Assembly: GCA_021774335.1 (NCBI GenBank)
Contig: JAJFJD010000020.1
Location: 124,001-188,000, forward strand
DNA from: Alphaproteobacteria bacterium
Lineage (GTDB): Bacteria > Pseudomonadota > Alphaproteobacteria > UBA8366
Length of the DNA: 64,000 nucleotides
Direction: 5' to 3'
Numbering within the stretch: the stretch's first letter is position 1; each line of letters starts with the position of its first letter. Made by a program: the position numbers and the translations under genes. Below the pieces are notes generated by a model. It had not been told where the DNA came from. It did not search any database and saw only the letters and a program-made list of their open reading frames with translations. Below are positions 34,574 to 44,241 of the stretch, piece by piece.

Positions 34574-36958
34574 CTAGGCCTCGATCCGTGGCGGCATCCG
34601 CGTGCTTTCCGGCGACGGACCACGACCGGTGAGGCGCCGTATGTAGCGTTTAATAGCACCTCCAGTATCGTCGTCCATATCGCTGGTATACGGCGCGTAG
34701 CCGATGACACCAGCGCTCTTGCTGGGGCTCACCTGCGTCAGGATGAAGCCGCCGAGCGACGTCACATCGATGCTCTCCAGACGCCGTGCCGCGGCAACGG
34801 CCAGGTCACGCCGAGTCCGACGCCACTGCAGGACAAAGACTGTGCTATCCACCAACTTCGCGATGATATGCGCGTCGGTAAGAGCCAGGACCGGGGCCGA
34901 GTCGATGACGATCAGGTCATAGTCCCAGGCCAGCGTGTCGAGGATGTCCTGCATCTTGGACGATTCGATGACCTTGGACGCATTGCCATGCCCGCTGCCC
35001 GCGGAGATGAAACTGATCCCCCGCTTCGTATCGTCACGAATGACGTTCTTAACATCGAGGTTATCGGCAAAAACGTTGATCAACCCTTTGTCGTTGGCGA
35101 CACCCAGCATCTTATGAATCTTGGGACGCTCGAAATCGCAATCGATCAACAACACTTTCTTGCCGGTGCTCGCACAGAAGGTCGCGTACCACATGGCAAA
35201 GGTGGATTTACCTTCCCGCGGCAAGGCCGAGGTAACGAGCAGCGTCTTCGGATGGCGCGACTCGTTCGACAGGTAGAGCGTAGATCGTACGTTCTGTATT
35301 GCTTGATTGAGGCGTGAGTACGGGTTCATGAGGCGCTTATGCTCGCCGGGCTGCAATGTCGCGAGCGCCTTCTGCGTCCGCGGCAGCACGCCGAGGCACC
35401 GATAGCCAGTAATCTTCTCAACCTCTTCCGCCGTTTCAAAGTTGCGCCGCAGTCCTTCAAGAACCAAAGCCGCCGCAATCGCAAACAACGCGGACAACAT
35501 CGTGGCAATCGCCAACGTCTTGCCGGTCTTCGGGAAGGACGGCTTGCGCGGCGGCTCGGCGAAGGAAACGACACGGGCCGTCGGCTCGATCATTTCTTCC
35601 CGCGCACTCGTTTCACGCAGGCGGATGATGAAAGTCCGGTGCAGTTCGCGCTTCGAGGTTGCTTCCCGCTCCAGCTCGCGCAGACGAATTTCCGACTTGT
35701 TGATATCGATCGCCTCGGTTTCGAGTTTGCCGAGGCCGCGCTGCAACGACGAGAGCTTCGCCCGGGCAACAGCAACTTCGTTCGACAATCCTTCGACGAT
35801 CTTGTTGATCTCTTCCCCGATTTTGCTGCGCAAATCGCGAAGTTCATTGCGGATCTTGATCATCTTCGGGTGCTTCGCACCGTACCGGGTTGTCAGATCC
35901 GACCGCTCGCGAATGAGCGTCACTTCCGTGGTGCGTAAGGACTGGATCAGCGGAGAGGCCAAAACATCCGGTGCCGCGTTCATGCTGCCCGGGACCTTGA
36001 GCAACCGGGAAACTTGCGACAAGCGAGCCGCTGCCGTCGCTTCGTCGGCACGGGACTGCACAAGCTGCGAGTTCAGTTCCGCCAATTGCTGTGCCGTGAC
36101 GCTGGTGCCCTTCGCTTCGATCAATCGTGATTTGGACCGAAAGGCCTGCACTGAATCTTCCGCGGCCAGCACTTCACCCTTCAGTTCCGCGACTATCACC
36201 GCCAGCCGCTCCGTGGCTTTCTGAATACCACGCTTCTGGTATTGCACCTGATTGGCGAGATAAATACGCATCAGAGCATTGACCACCTTCGATGCCTTCA
36301 ACGGGTCCCTGGACTCGAATTCCACATCGATAATTCGGGCGCGCTCGGTCGCCTTGATGGTCAGGTGTTTCGCGAACCGTTCGTTGATATGGGCGCGGTC
36401 AATATTCGGGGTACCGATGACAACCCGCTCGTTGATCTTCTTTTGCTCTTCCGGCTTCATCTGCGGCTGTTCTTCTTCGTCCCTGAAGAAATCCTGGACA
36501 GTCTGCTCAACGGTGAACAGGAACTGCTGCCAAGGCGATTTGTCCTCAAGGGTCTCTTGCCGCAGGGCAATATTAAATTCCGGGTCTTCGTATAGAGCAA
36601 GCTCCTCGACCACCATGCTGGCGAGAATGCTCGACTTGAGAATCTCGACCTCATTGGGCACGTCGGCAAGATCCGACTTCGCCGCCTCGACGACCGAGCT
36701 AATGTTGGTCACCTGATTGGCGCGGTTGTCGAGCAGCAGTTGCCCCATCGCCGTGTAGGTCGGCTTAACGGAAAACAGGAACACCGTCGTAATGGCCAAC
36801 GCGATACAAACGATACCGAGCATGATGCCCCAACGGCGGCGAAGCCGGTCGAGGACATCTCTGAGGCTAACCTCATCTACGGGTTCCGGGGTTACGTCGA
36901 TAATCGGGCGATCAACGACGTCATCTTGATTGGGCTGAAAGGCGATCTTACGTTGCAT
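34574..36958 (-). CDS. Wzc/ExoP-type polysaccharide chain-length protein with tyrosine kinase domain
   Basis: This is a 794-residue protein from the ATG at 36958; a GTG at 36988 would add ten residues. The N-terminal Wzz domain has a membrane helix near residue 50 and an LLLDNRANQVTNISS segment. A long periplasmic coiled-coil section runs from about 190 to 460. A GNVR-type region and a second membrane helix come before a cytoplasmic BY-kinase domain with Walker A SALPREGKSTFAMW, Walker A' VLLIDCDFERPKIH and Walker B LIVIDSAPVLA. The C-terminal tail has only a few tyrosines, so the usual tyrosine cluster is poor. It controls polymer length and export in Wzy-dependent systems together with the Wza-like protein encoded upstream. 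Confidence 0.9.
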   Translation of the reverse strand: MQRKIAFQPNQDDVVDRPIIDVTPEPVDEVSLRDVLDRLRRRWGIMLGIVCIALAITTVFLFSVKPTYTAMGQLLLDNRANQVTNISSVVEAAKSDLADVPNEVEILKSSILASMVVEELALYEDPEFNIALRQETLEDKSPWQQFLFTVEQTVQDFFRDEEEQPQMKPEEQKKINERVVIGTPNIDRAHINERFAKHLTIKATERARIIDVEFESRDPLKASKVVNALMRIYLANQVQYQKRGIQKATERLAVIVAELKGEVLAAEDSVQAFRSKSRLIEAKGTSVTAQQLAELNSQLVQSRADEATAAARLSQVSRLLKVPGSMNAAPDVLASPLIQSLRTTEVTLIRERSDLTTRYGAKHPKMIKIRNELRDLRSKIGEEINKIVEGLSNEVAVARAKLSSLQRGLGKLETEAIDINKSEIRLRELEREATSKRELHRTFIIRLRETSAREEMIEPTARVVSFAEPPRKPSFPKTGKTLAIATMLSALFAIAAALVLEGLRRNFETAEEVEKITGYRCLGVLPRTQKALATLQPGEHKRLMNPYSRLNQAIQNVRSTLYLSNESRHPKTLLVTSALPREGKSTFAMWYATFCASTGKKVLLIDCDFERPKIHKMLGVANDKGLINVFADNLDVKNVIRDDTKRGISFISAGSGHGNASKVIESSKMQDILDTLAWDYDLIVIDSAPVLALTDAHIIAKLVDSTVFVLQWRRTRRDLAVAAARRLESIDVTSLGGFILTQVSPSKSAGVIGYAPYTSDMDDDTGGAIKRYIRRLTGRGPSPESTRMPPRIEA

Positions 36959-37386
36959 TATTTGAGACTCGTCCGAACAGGGTTCCACCAGGTATCGCGA
37001 ACACTCACAGGATTAGAAGGCAGACCAATCAACCGTCGCACCGGGCCGCCGGATTGTTTCCGGCTTGCGTCCCCGAACGGATTAGACTGATTCTGCATCT
37101 CCCCTCTTTACACTCCCAAGCCAGCCAAGCCGGCTCAAAAAAAATAATTTCACACTCTATTTTTTTACTGGAACCGGCAGTCACACAGTTGCCGGACCAA
37201 TCGTTAATTATCTAAAGAATGTATACCCCATAGCCAGATTCGATACGAAAGGAGCAAAGGCGGTAATAAAAAAGTAAATCGGGTCAAAAAAGGCAAATCT
37301 GCGCCTAGAATTGATCGGACGACAACCAAACGAAACCGTTCGACCGCACTTTCGCCCTGCGCCCCAAGACCGAGGGGAAAACTGTC
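36959..37386. other. Intergenic region upstream of the Wzc-like gene
   Basis: This 428-base gap has A- and T-rich tracts (for example around 37137-37170 and 37260-37290) and no supported gene. It separates two same-strand export genes widely enough that the Wzc-like gene probably has its own promoter here. Confidence 0.5.
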
Positions 37387-37923
37387 TTAAAAGAATCGCT
37401 CTGGAATCATGATCGTATCGCCCGGCAACACGCGGAAATTACCGTTGGCAATTTCCTTCGCCTGAATCTTTTGGGCACCGTCACGCGTAATCACCCAAAT
37501 ATTGGATTTTGCGCGATAGGTATACCCACCCGCCATGGCGACCGCGTTCATAAGCGTCAGCCCGCTGCGGTATGCATACCCGCCCGGCGACTTCACTTCG
37601 CCCATGATGAAGAACGGCCGATAGGTCAACACTTCGACGTTGACGGTCGGATTCTTCAGGAAGCCTTCCTGAAGTTTTGCAACGATTCTCTTCTCCAGCT
37701 CACGCGCCGTCCCGCTTCCAGCCCGCACTTCACCAATCAGCGGGAAAGCCACCACGCCGGATCCGTCGATCTCATATTCGCCGGTCAGGTCGGTTTCGCC
37801 GAACACTGTTATGCGCACCTTATCGCCGGCGCCCAAATTATAGGTGGCGTCGCCGGCCCATACGGGTGCCGAAATTCCGACAAACAGGAAAATTGCAAAA
37901 ATCGAACGCATCATTTTCATCAT
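37387..37923 (-). CDS. Short Wza-like polysaccharide export protein
   Basis: This 178-residue protein has a signal peptide (MKMMRSIFAIFLFVGISAPVW region, cleavage near VWAGD). A Poly_export domain (YNLGAGDKVRITVFGETDL) and one SLBB domain (FIMGEVKSPGGYAYRSGLTL) follow. It lacks a lipobox cysteine and the C-terminal helix of E. coli Wza and is about half its length. Short forms of this type are common in alphaproteobacterial exopolysaccharide loci and may form or line the outer membrane export channel. Neighbours are a beta-barrel protein and the Wzc-like kinase. Confidence 0.88.
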   Translation of the reverse strand: MMKMMRSIFAIFLFVGISAPVWAGDATYNLGAGDKVRITVFGETDLTGEYEIDGSGVVAFPLIGEVRAGSGTARELEKRIVAKLQEGFLKNPTVNVEVLTYRPFFIMGEVKSPGGYAYRSGLTLMNAVAMAGGYTYRAKSNIWVITRDGAQKIQAKEIANGNFRVLPGDTIMIPERFF

Positions 37924-38295
37924 GACAGGCGCCTTTAAAGTCGTCGTGTCGTTGCTTCCAGGTTCATATCATTGATGCGAAAGGCGCTATTAGGCACCCC
38001 GGCGCATCCCCCGCGGCAGGGCCAAATACGGCCACGCCCGATTAAAACTGTAGATTTGATTATAGTAAGAAGTTCAGAGAACTAGGCTGTGCCTTTAGTA
38101 TTACTACTAAAAACTGACACTATCGCTCAGCCTCAGTATTTGAGGATCGGTCCCGCCCTCGAAACGCGTTACTGCGATGGCAGCCGGCCCCTACCTATCC
38201 AATCGATAGAATGACCAATTCAGCATGCAAACGGCCGCGTCGATACCATCATCGACGCAGCCGCGCATGTAACGAATATGGACTGGTAGAGCGCT
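37924..38295. other. Intergenic region between Wza-like and beta-barrel genes
   Basis: This 372-base gap has no supported gene. It contains the hairpin at 38232-38263 and a moderately AT-rich stretch (38040-38130), which may be promoter DNA for the Wza-like gene. Confidence 0.45.
38232..38263 (-). terminator. Terminator-like hairpin after the beta-barrel gene
   Basis: A 13-position stem (38232-38244 with 38251-38263, one mismatch) with a 6-base loop lies 32 bases beyond the beta-barrel gene stop and is followed by TTT on the minus strand. Confidence 0.45.
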
Positions 38296-39654
38296 TTATA
38301 GTTGTGCCTTCAAAAAGACCGACACGATGTTACGGATCAGATCCTGATTGGCCGCGTCGCTTTCCCGATAACGGAAATTGTAGGCCGCGCCGAGCGTCAG
38401 GTAGCGGTTCCACAGGTAATCCGCGGAAACACCAAAACCGTAGTTTGTCTCTTCGCGCGAAATGCCTTCGTAGTCGTCATATCGGATTGACGCTTCACCA
38501 CCGAGAATGAGATTTCGCAGCAGCTCGTGATCGACACCGACGGTCCCCGCCGTGCTCTGGTAGCCCGACGAGCCGGATTGCGTCGACTCGACGATTTCGC
38601 TGTTAATGTCGAGCGTAACCGTCGTCAGCCCGGTCGGAATCCAGGTCAGCTTCGAACCGACGACCGGCCCTCTGAGGGTATCGAACCGCGAATCGTCGAA
38701 GTGCCGCTGCCGGTATCCGACGAAGAAATCGCCGAACAACAGCCCGGTGAGATCGACTGCCGCGCCACCAACGATATCGAAGCCTTCCGAATCGCGTTTG
38801 AACCCGGCGTCGTCGCGGCCCGTTTCATATCGGGTGAATTCACCGTCGACGCGAACGAATGCTTCGTAGCTCGGAATGATTTCGTACCCGACGCGGACAC
38901 TCGGACTGACAACCAACCGGTCGCGGTCATCGTTGTTGATGTCCACGGTGGAGGTCGGCGTGTCGTCGTAATCGAGATACCGGACCGCCCCGCCACCAGA
39001 AACAGAAACCCGATTGAACTGGTGCCTTACGCTGGCACCGGCATCGTACGATCGAAAGATTGTCGGTTCCGTTCCGCCAACATCATCCGGATCGCTTCGT
39101 TCTTCATGCTCGCGGGCGAACCCAATATTGCCGCGCGCGATCGTGCTGCGCTTGATATCGAGACGACCGCTGGCAGAAGCCCGCACGTCCTCAAAGTTTT
39201 CATCCGTATTGTCGGCAAAAAATCCGACATCGCCGCCGACGCTCAGCGCGACTTCATGATTGTTCCAGTCCGACCGAACATCGAGTTCGGGTCGGAGCTG
39301 GAAAATGAAGTCGTCCGTCTCGTTGCCATCAGTAGCAAAGATGTTGTCGTTGTAACTGAGACCACCGGTTAAAGACGGAAACACCAAAAACCCGCCGCCT
39401 CGTACGCCAAGTGCGTCGAGTTCCGGACGTGCCCGCGAGCGTACTGTCTCACCGCGCGGAACATCGGAATCAAATACGCTACCGCGGCGCTGATCATCGG
39501 AATCGAAAATATTTCGATTATCAGGAACAATCTGCGCGTTTGCCGCCGTGGCAGACATCACGCCGATGCTCAAACCCAATCCAAGCCCCACAAAACTACG
39601 CGCGAGGTTCTTTGACCCCATGCGCAAAACCGGACACGAGCGCTTTCCCAACAT
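38296..39654 (-). CDS. Outer membrane beta-barrel protein of exopolysaccharide locus
   Basis: This 452-residue protein has a signal peptide ending at TAANAQ. After a short linker, alternating beta-strands with aromatic ends continue to a C-terminal strand ending VSVFLKAQL, the usual outer membrane barrel finish. Recurring patterns such as GGLSYNDNIFATDGNETDDF fit the putative beta-barrel porin 2 type found near Wza/Wzc genes in alphaproteobacteria. I used the ATG at 39654 because GGGAAGGGG precedes it; the ATG at 39621 has no ribosome site. It is probably part of the outer membrane export route or a partner of the short Wza-like protein. Confidence 0.8.
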   Translation of the reverse strand: MLGKRSCPVLRMGSKNLARSFVGLGLGLSIGVMSATAANAQIVPDNRNIFDSDDQRRGSVFDSDVPRGETVRSRARPELDALGVRGGGFLVFPSLTGGLSYNDNIFATDGNETDDFIFQLRPELDVRSDWNNHEVALSVGGDVGFFADNTDENFEDVRASASGRLDIKRSTIARGNIGFAREHEERSDPDDVGGTEPTIFRSYDAGASVRHQFNRVSVSGGGAVRYLDYDDTPTSTVDINNDDRDRLVVSPSVRVGYEIIPSYEAFVRVDGEFTRYETGRDDAGFKRDSEGFDIVGGAAVDLTGLLFGDFFVGYRQRHFDDSRFDTLRGPVVGSKLTWIPTGLTTVTLDINSEIVESTQSGSSGYQSTAGTVGVDHELLRNLILGGEASIRYDDYEGISREETNYGFGVSADYLWNRYLTLGAAYNFRYRESDAANQDLIRNIVSVFLKAQL

Positions 39655-39823
39655 AGCCCCTTCCCATCAACCACATAACTGTTGCGGTAATTTACCCTGA
39701 GAAAGCGCGGGCTGACAAACCCTCACTACACAACTTTTAAGATTGTCTAGGCGACTGTGACAATTAGATAACACTGCCCGGCAAACACGCCAGGGCGCCG
39801 TTAACCATAAAGGTAAAGGTGCC

Positions 39824-41575
39824 CTACGCGGCCCCCGGTGACGGCAGCAGCTCGATATCATCAACTTTTTCGAGCAATGAATCCGGCATATTGGCCAAAC
39901 GGCCGACATTCTTCATCATCACGATGGACCGCATCGTGGGGCTGATGAAGCGATAGCAGGTCCCGCCCGACGCCTGCACCTTTTCCAGAATAGGCGGTTG
40001 ACCGCCGCCATTCTTGGAAAGCTTGCTCAATGCCTTATGCAACGGCAATTCCACCATGGAGCGTCCAATTGCGTCGAAGGAAATCTGGCTCATGCTGTCG
40101 GTCGAGAAGAGGCCGTTAGGATCGGTCGGCGTCTGCACTGCAAGATACAGCGTATCGTCGATAGACCGCCCCCTATTGGACCCGCATAAATCGTCGTAGC
40201 AGGCGCTGAGTTTCGGATCGACCTTGTTCGCCGCGATCCCAACGATCTCGGCCAGGTCCTGCAGTTCTACATCGGACGCATAGCGCTGCGTCGCCTTACG
40301 GATCGACAACAGACAAAGCCATTGCAGCGCCGACGGAACGCCTTGCGACAAATGGATCAGCGCATCGACGACGGGATCGTCGAACCTGATGCCAACCGAT
40401 GCCGCACCGCGCCGAATGATATGGCCGCATTCCTCTTCGGTCATGGGTTGCAGTTTGAGCCATGTAACATTCGGAACCGTCTCGAACGCATCCGGCAGGA
40501 TATCTATCGCCCGCGCGCCGCGCGCGAAAATCAGCAGAGATAACCAAGCGCCCTGATCGGACAGGACTTCCATGAGTTCGGCAATCTTGACCTTGAAGTC
40601 GTTGCACTCGATACGCTCGAAATCATCAATCAAGACAACTGCTTGATTTTCCGCGAGTTTTTGAAATACCCGAATTGCGGACGGGACATCGAAAACTTCG
40701 TCTTCGATAAGGTCGATGAGATCCATAGCGCCAAGCCGTTTCTGCAACAGATCACCAACGGGAGCCTCCGCAATGCGGTCGGAGAACTGTTCGAGAATCG
40801 ACCGCATGAGATGTTCGAAAGTGAGATCGGTGGAGCACGTCACACGCGCGACCAGATAGCCCGCTTCCTTCGCGCATTCACCAACGATGTTGGCCAAGGA
40901 CGTCTTGCCGATTCCTTTTTCGCCGAGAAGCACGACATGCGTCTTCTCTTCTTCGACCGCTTGAATGATCGCTTCGATCATATCGCGGCGACCAGAAAAA
41001 TCCTTATAGGCGCGCTTCGGCCGTGTCGGCGTGAAGACGTCGCGATAGAGCTTCGCAACCTCGCCGGAATAATTCAGATTGCCCTGATCCCGGCGCCATA
41101 GCCGGGCGTTGGCGACGATGTTGAACGACGGCACTTCCGGAAGGGTGCTTTCATGCTTCGCAAGCTCGGTCTGCCGAAATGAGACCGTCCGCAGCATCGT
41201 GCTCTTCTGCTCAGCCCCGCTGAGATCTTCCGCTTCGTCGGCAACCGCGGCGTACGGCCCTTCATTCTGATTGTCCGCCGGCTGGCGCCGCTCGGACGCG
41301 GTGGCGTCGGCGCTCAATCCGTCGGCCGCCCCTAACTGCGGTTCGTCATCAAGCATCTTCCTGCCCCGTTTGGACTGGACCGACTTGCCTGATTTCCGGT
41401 CGTCACGACGAGAACTGCCGTTGGTTGTATCTCCTGGCTTGCCGGCCGCCGGCAATCCAAGGATCGGGTCGATCATTTCAACCACGTCAACGATTTCCGA
41501 CGGCGTTGCCGTCCGCCGATTCTTGCGCAAAAGGCGGATAAGTCGCGTGAATATCTTTTTGTCAATCGGGTGCAT
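39824..41575 (-). CDS. Large AAA ATPase with disordered N-terminal region
   Basis: This 583-residue protein has a charged, low-complexity N-terminal third (residues 40-150, probably disordered). An AAA/ORC-like ATPase domain follows with Walker A GEKGIGKTS (218-226), Walker B VVLIDD (313-318) and a sensor-like LLIFARGARAIDILPDAFE stretch. The C-terminal part has helical, winged-helix-like character. There is no signal peptide or membrane helix. ATPases of this kind in exopolysaccharide loci are usually unassigned, so it could be a regulator or assembly factor. Its start faces the asparagine-synthase gene across a 671-base divergent gap. Confidence 0.72.
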   Translation of the reverse strand: MHPIDKKIFTRLIRLLRKNRRTATPSEIVDVVEMIDPILGLPAAGKPGDTTNGSSRRDDRKSGKSVQSKRGRKMLDDEPQLGAADGLSADATASERRQPADNQNEGPYAAVADEAEDLSGAEQKSTMLRTVSFRQTELAKHESTLPEVPSFNIVANARLWRRDQGNLNYSGEVAKLYRDVFTPTRPKRAYKDFSGRRDMIEAIIQAVEEEKTHVVLLGEKGIGKTSLANIVGECAKEAGYLVARVTCSTDLTFEHLMRSILEQFSDRIAEAPVGDLLQKRLGAMDLIDLIEDEVFDVPSAIRVFQKLAENQAVVLIDDFERIECNDFKVKIAELMEVLSDQGAWLSLLIFARGARAIDILPDAFETVPNVTWLKLQPMTEEECGHIIRRGAASVGIRFDDPVVDALIHLSQGVPSALQWLCLLSIRKATQRYASDVELQDLAEIVGIAANKVDPKLSACYDDLCGSNRGRSIDDTLYLAVQTPTDPNGLFSTDSMSQISFDAIGRSMVELPLHKALSKLSKNGGGQPPILEKVQASGGTCYRFISPTMRSIVMMKNVGRLANMPDSLLEKVDDIELLPSPGAA

Positions 41576-42246
41576 TACAAATGGGCCTCAAGACAGCCGA
41601 AATTTAGTATAAGTATTTTTAGAAACGAATCTCTACTCGATTTCCCGTCGACTAAGTTTTCTAAGGTAAATCAATATTTTGCAGAGACAATTTCGCAATA
41701 GTGTTACCACCTTTGCAGTTAAAATCCCGACGCAAAGCTGATCTCCTCAGAAAGCCTCGGTCTCCAGGCGACCATTCGTCCACATACCGCGGACGCCGAC
41801 CGCCAATACCCCCATAAGCCATAGATTTTGAGACGATGGCAGTTACCAAAGGGGTTATTTCGAATGGATTAATGTCAACAAGACGTTCTTAGCCCAAACT
41901 CCGCCCGGTTGAGACAATTCTTGTGGGGCATCCGGCGTGAACGGGCTAGCCCCGAGGGGAGTTTCCAGTATGGGGGACCATACATTAGTGATTGGACCGA
42001 GGGTGAGTCGCGGGCGTGGAAACGTCGCGAATCTGCTGAATTCTGGTCGGATTATCCCTATTTTTACAATGATTTATTTGAGGCAGCCTTGCCAAATTCA
42101 AACTACCCATCCTGCGCCCAGATGAACGGCGACTTCACCGCTACACCCACGGGAGGCCACAACGCCGCCCACTTAGGGGATGAGCTTCGGGTCGGCATTC
42201 GTGACGACTCGGCGCCGCAATTTGGCAATCAAGGAGATTTTCAGTC
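41576..42246. other. Long divergent regulatory gap between AAA ATPase and asparagine-synthase genes
   Basis: These 671 bases show no supported gene; the frame at 41909-42259 overlaps the next start and has an unlikely composition. A perfect palindrome GGGCTAGCCC lies at 41943-41952. Stretches of lower GC (41600-41700, 42050-42100) could be promoter DNA. As the region controls two divergent polysaccharide transcripts, it is the most likely site for regulation of the locus. Confidence 0.5.
41943..41952. promoter_or_regulatory. Perfect palindrome in the divergent exopolysaccharide promoter region
   Basis: GGGCTAGCCC, flanked by C and CG, sits about 300 bases upstream of the asparagine-synthase gene. 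It could be an operator, but its distance from the start and its short length leave this open. Confidence 0.22.
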
Positions 42247-44163
42247 ATGTGCGGAATAGCCGGTCTATACGGTATCCCGGCCGACGCGGACGTATTGCCG
42301 CGCATGCTCGACGCGATCGCCCATCGCGGGCCAGACGCGGAAGGTGTTCACGAAATTGTGAGCCATGGCGCGGACGTCCGGCTCGGGCATCGTCGCCTAT
42401 CGATCATCGATTTGTCGGAAGCCGCCAACCAGCCGTTCGAGAAAGACGGCCTGATCATCGTCTATAACGGCGAGCTCTATAATTATAAAGAACTGGGCCA
42501 GGAACTCCGCGCCTCGGGCGTACGGTTCCGGACCACCTCCGACACCGAAGTCGTCCTGGAGGCATGGCGCAAGTGGGGCGCCGATTGCCTGAACCGCTTC
42601 CGCGGTATGTTCGCCTTCGCGATGCTCGATACCCGCACCGGCCGTCTGGTGCTAGCGCGCGACCCCTTCGGCATCAAACCGCTGTTCATCGCACGGCGCA
42701 ACGGCGGCCTTGCCTTTGCGTCGGAACTGAAAGGGCTCACGCCGGCGCTCGGCAACGACCTCAAGGTCAATACAACGGCGCTGATTTCGTCGCTGATGTA
42801 TTACTGGATCCCGGAAGGACACTGCGTCTACGAAGGCGTACAAAAACTGCCGCCGGGCTACTGGGCCGAGATTTCGCCGAACGGCGACTATCGCGAGCAG
42901 TGCTACTACGATCCGCAGCGCGAGTTGATCCACGACTCCTATGAAGAGATCACGGTCGACCGGCTGCGCACGATCATCGAGGAATCGGTGGCGGCCCACA
43001 TGGTCGCCGACGTGCCCGTCTCGGCCTTTCTGTCCGGCGGCCTCGACTCCAGTCTGCTCACGGTGATCGCGGCGCGGCAGGGCCACAATGTTGAAGGCTA
43101 TACGATCTCCTTCCGCGAAGAGGATCAGAAGCTCGAGGCGATGCCCGACGACCTGTTCTACGCACGAAAGATCGCCAAGGCTAACGACCTGAAACTGCAT
43201 GAAATCGAAATCGCACCGGACGTGGCAGACATGCTGCCGCGGGTGGTCGACATGCTCGACGAGCCGATCGGCGACGCGGCCGCGATCAACGCCTACCTGA
43301 TCTGCAAGGCAGCCCGGGACACGGGGACCAAGGTCCTGCTGTCCGGCATGGGCGCCGACGAACTGTTCGGCGGCTACCGGAAGCATCTCGCCTGCATGCT
43401 AGCCGCTCAGTACCGGAAGGTTCCGGGCTTCGTACGGCAGGGCATGGTCCGTCCGACCGTCGACCGGCTGCCGGTCGCATATAAGGATCGCGGGTTCCGC
43501 ACGGTGCGTTGGGCAAAACGCTTCCTCGCCTTCGCCGACATGCCCGAGGAAACGGCATTCCGGCGCAGCTACACCCATTACGGCGTGCCCGAATTCCATG
43601 AACTGCTCAACCCGGACTTGCACGGCGCGGTCGACACGCTCATCGACGAGCATGCCGACCTGTACAACGAGTACCGCATGGCGAACTGCGGCGATCAGGT
43701 CAACAGCATGTGTTACACCGACACTCGCCACTTCCTGCCGGGCCTGAACCTCGCCTATACCGACCGGGCCAGCATGGCTGCATCGACCGAGGTTCGCGTT
43801 CCCTATGTCGACCGGGAAGTCGTCGCCGCCGCCTTCGGTATCTCCGGTAAGCGCAAGATCGCCGGTCGGGAGACCAAATCGATCCTCAAGAAGGCGGCCG
43901 AGCACTATCTGCCCAAGGAGATCATTTACCGGCCCAAGGGCCTGTTCAGCGCACCGCTACGCGCCTGGATTCGCCGCGATCTCAAGGAAATGGTCGAAGA
44001 CCTGCTGATCGAGGGCGATATGGTGAAATCAGGCTTCCTGAATGGAAAGACCCTGCGCCGCATGGTTGACGAAGACCGCGCCGGCACGGCAGACCGCTCG
44101 AAGGAAATCTGGCAGTTGATGACGTTGGAAAGCTGGCTGCGCAAACAATCGGCGTCGCTATAA
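42247..44163 (+). CDS. asnB: Glutamine-dependent asparagine synthase-like amidotransferase
   Basis: This 638-residue protein starts MCGIAGLYG, with Cys2 as the N-terminal nucleophile of a class II glutamine amidotransferase. The glutaminase domain continues with HRGPDAEG, RLSIIDLSEAANQPF and YNGELYNY. The synthetase domain has the PP-loop SAFLSGGLDSSLLTV (ATP pyrophosphatase) and SGMGADELFGGYRKH. Both active sites look complete. The ATG follows AAGGAGA. In polysaccharide loci such proteins often amidate uronic acid residues rather than make free asparagine. The nearby GDP-mannose dehydrogenase makes that plausible, but this is inference. Confidence 0.9.
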   Translation: MCGIAGLYGIPADADVLPRMLDAIAHRGPDAEGVHEIVSHGADVRLGHRRLSIIDLSEAANQPFEKDGLIIVYNGELYNYKELGQELRASGVRFRTTSDTEVVLEAWRKWGADCLNRFRGMFAFAMLDTRTGRLVLARDPFGIKPLFIARRNGGLAFASELKGLTPALGNDLKVNTTALISSLMYYWIPEGHCVYEGVQKLPPGYWAEISPNGDYREQCYYDPQRELIHDSYEEITVDRLRTIIEESVAAHMVADVPVSAFLSGGLDSSLLTVIAARQGHNVEGYTISFREEDQKLEAMPDDLFYARKIAKANDLKLHEIEIAPDVADMLPRVVDMLDEPIGDAAAINAYLICKAARDTGTKVLLSGMGADELFGGYRKHLACMLAAQYRKVPGFVRQGMVRPTVDRLPVAYKDRGFRTVRWAKRFLAFADMPEETAFRRSYTHYGVPEFHELLNPDLHGAVDTLIDEHADLYNEYRMANCGDQVNSMCYTDTRHFLPGLNLAYTDRASMAASTEVRVPYVDREVVAAAFGISGKRKIAGRETKSILKKAAEHYLPKEIIYRPKGLFSAPLRAWIRRDLKEMVEDLLIEGDMVKSGFLNGKTLRRMVDEDRAGTADRSKEIWQLMTLESWLRKQSASL

Positions 44164-44241
44164 CCACAACGAAAAAATAACCGTTATCCCGTAATTCTTT
44201 ATCGCAACGATACTTAACAGGGTGTGTTCAGGCACAAGACC

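Noticed and set aside
41909-42259. Small plus-strand frame upstream of the asparagine-synthase gene
   Set aside because: It overlaps the asnB start in another frame, has no ribosome site and no recognisable content.
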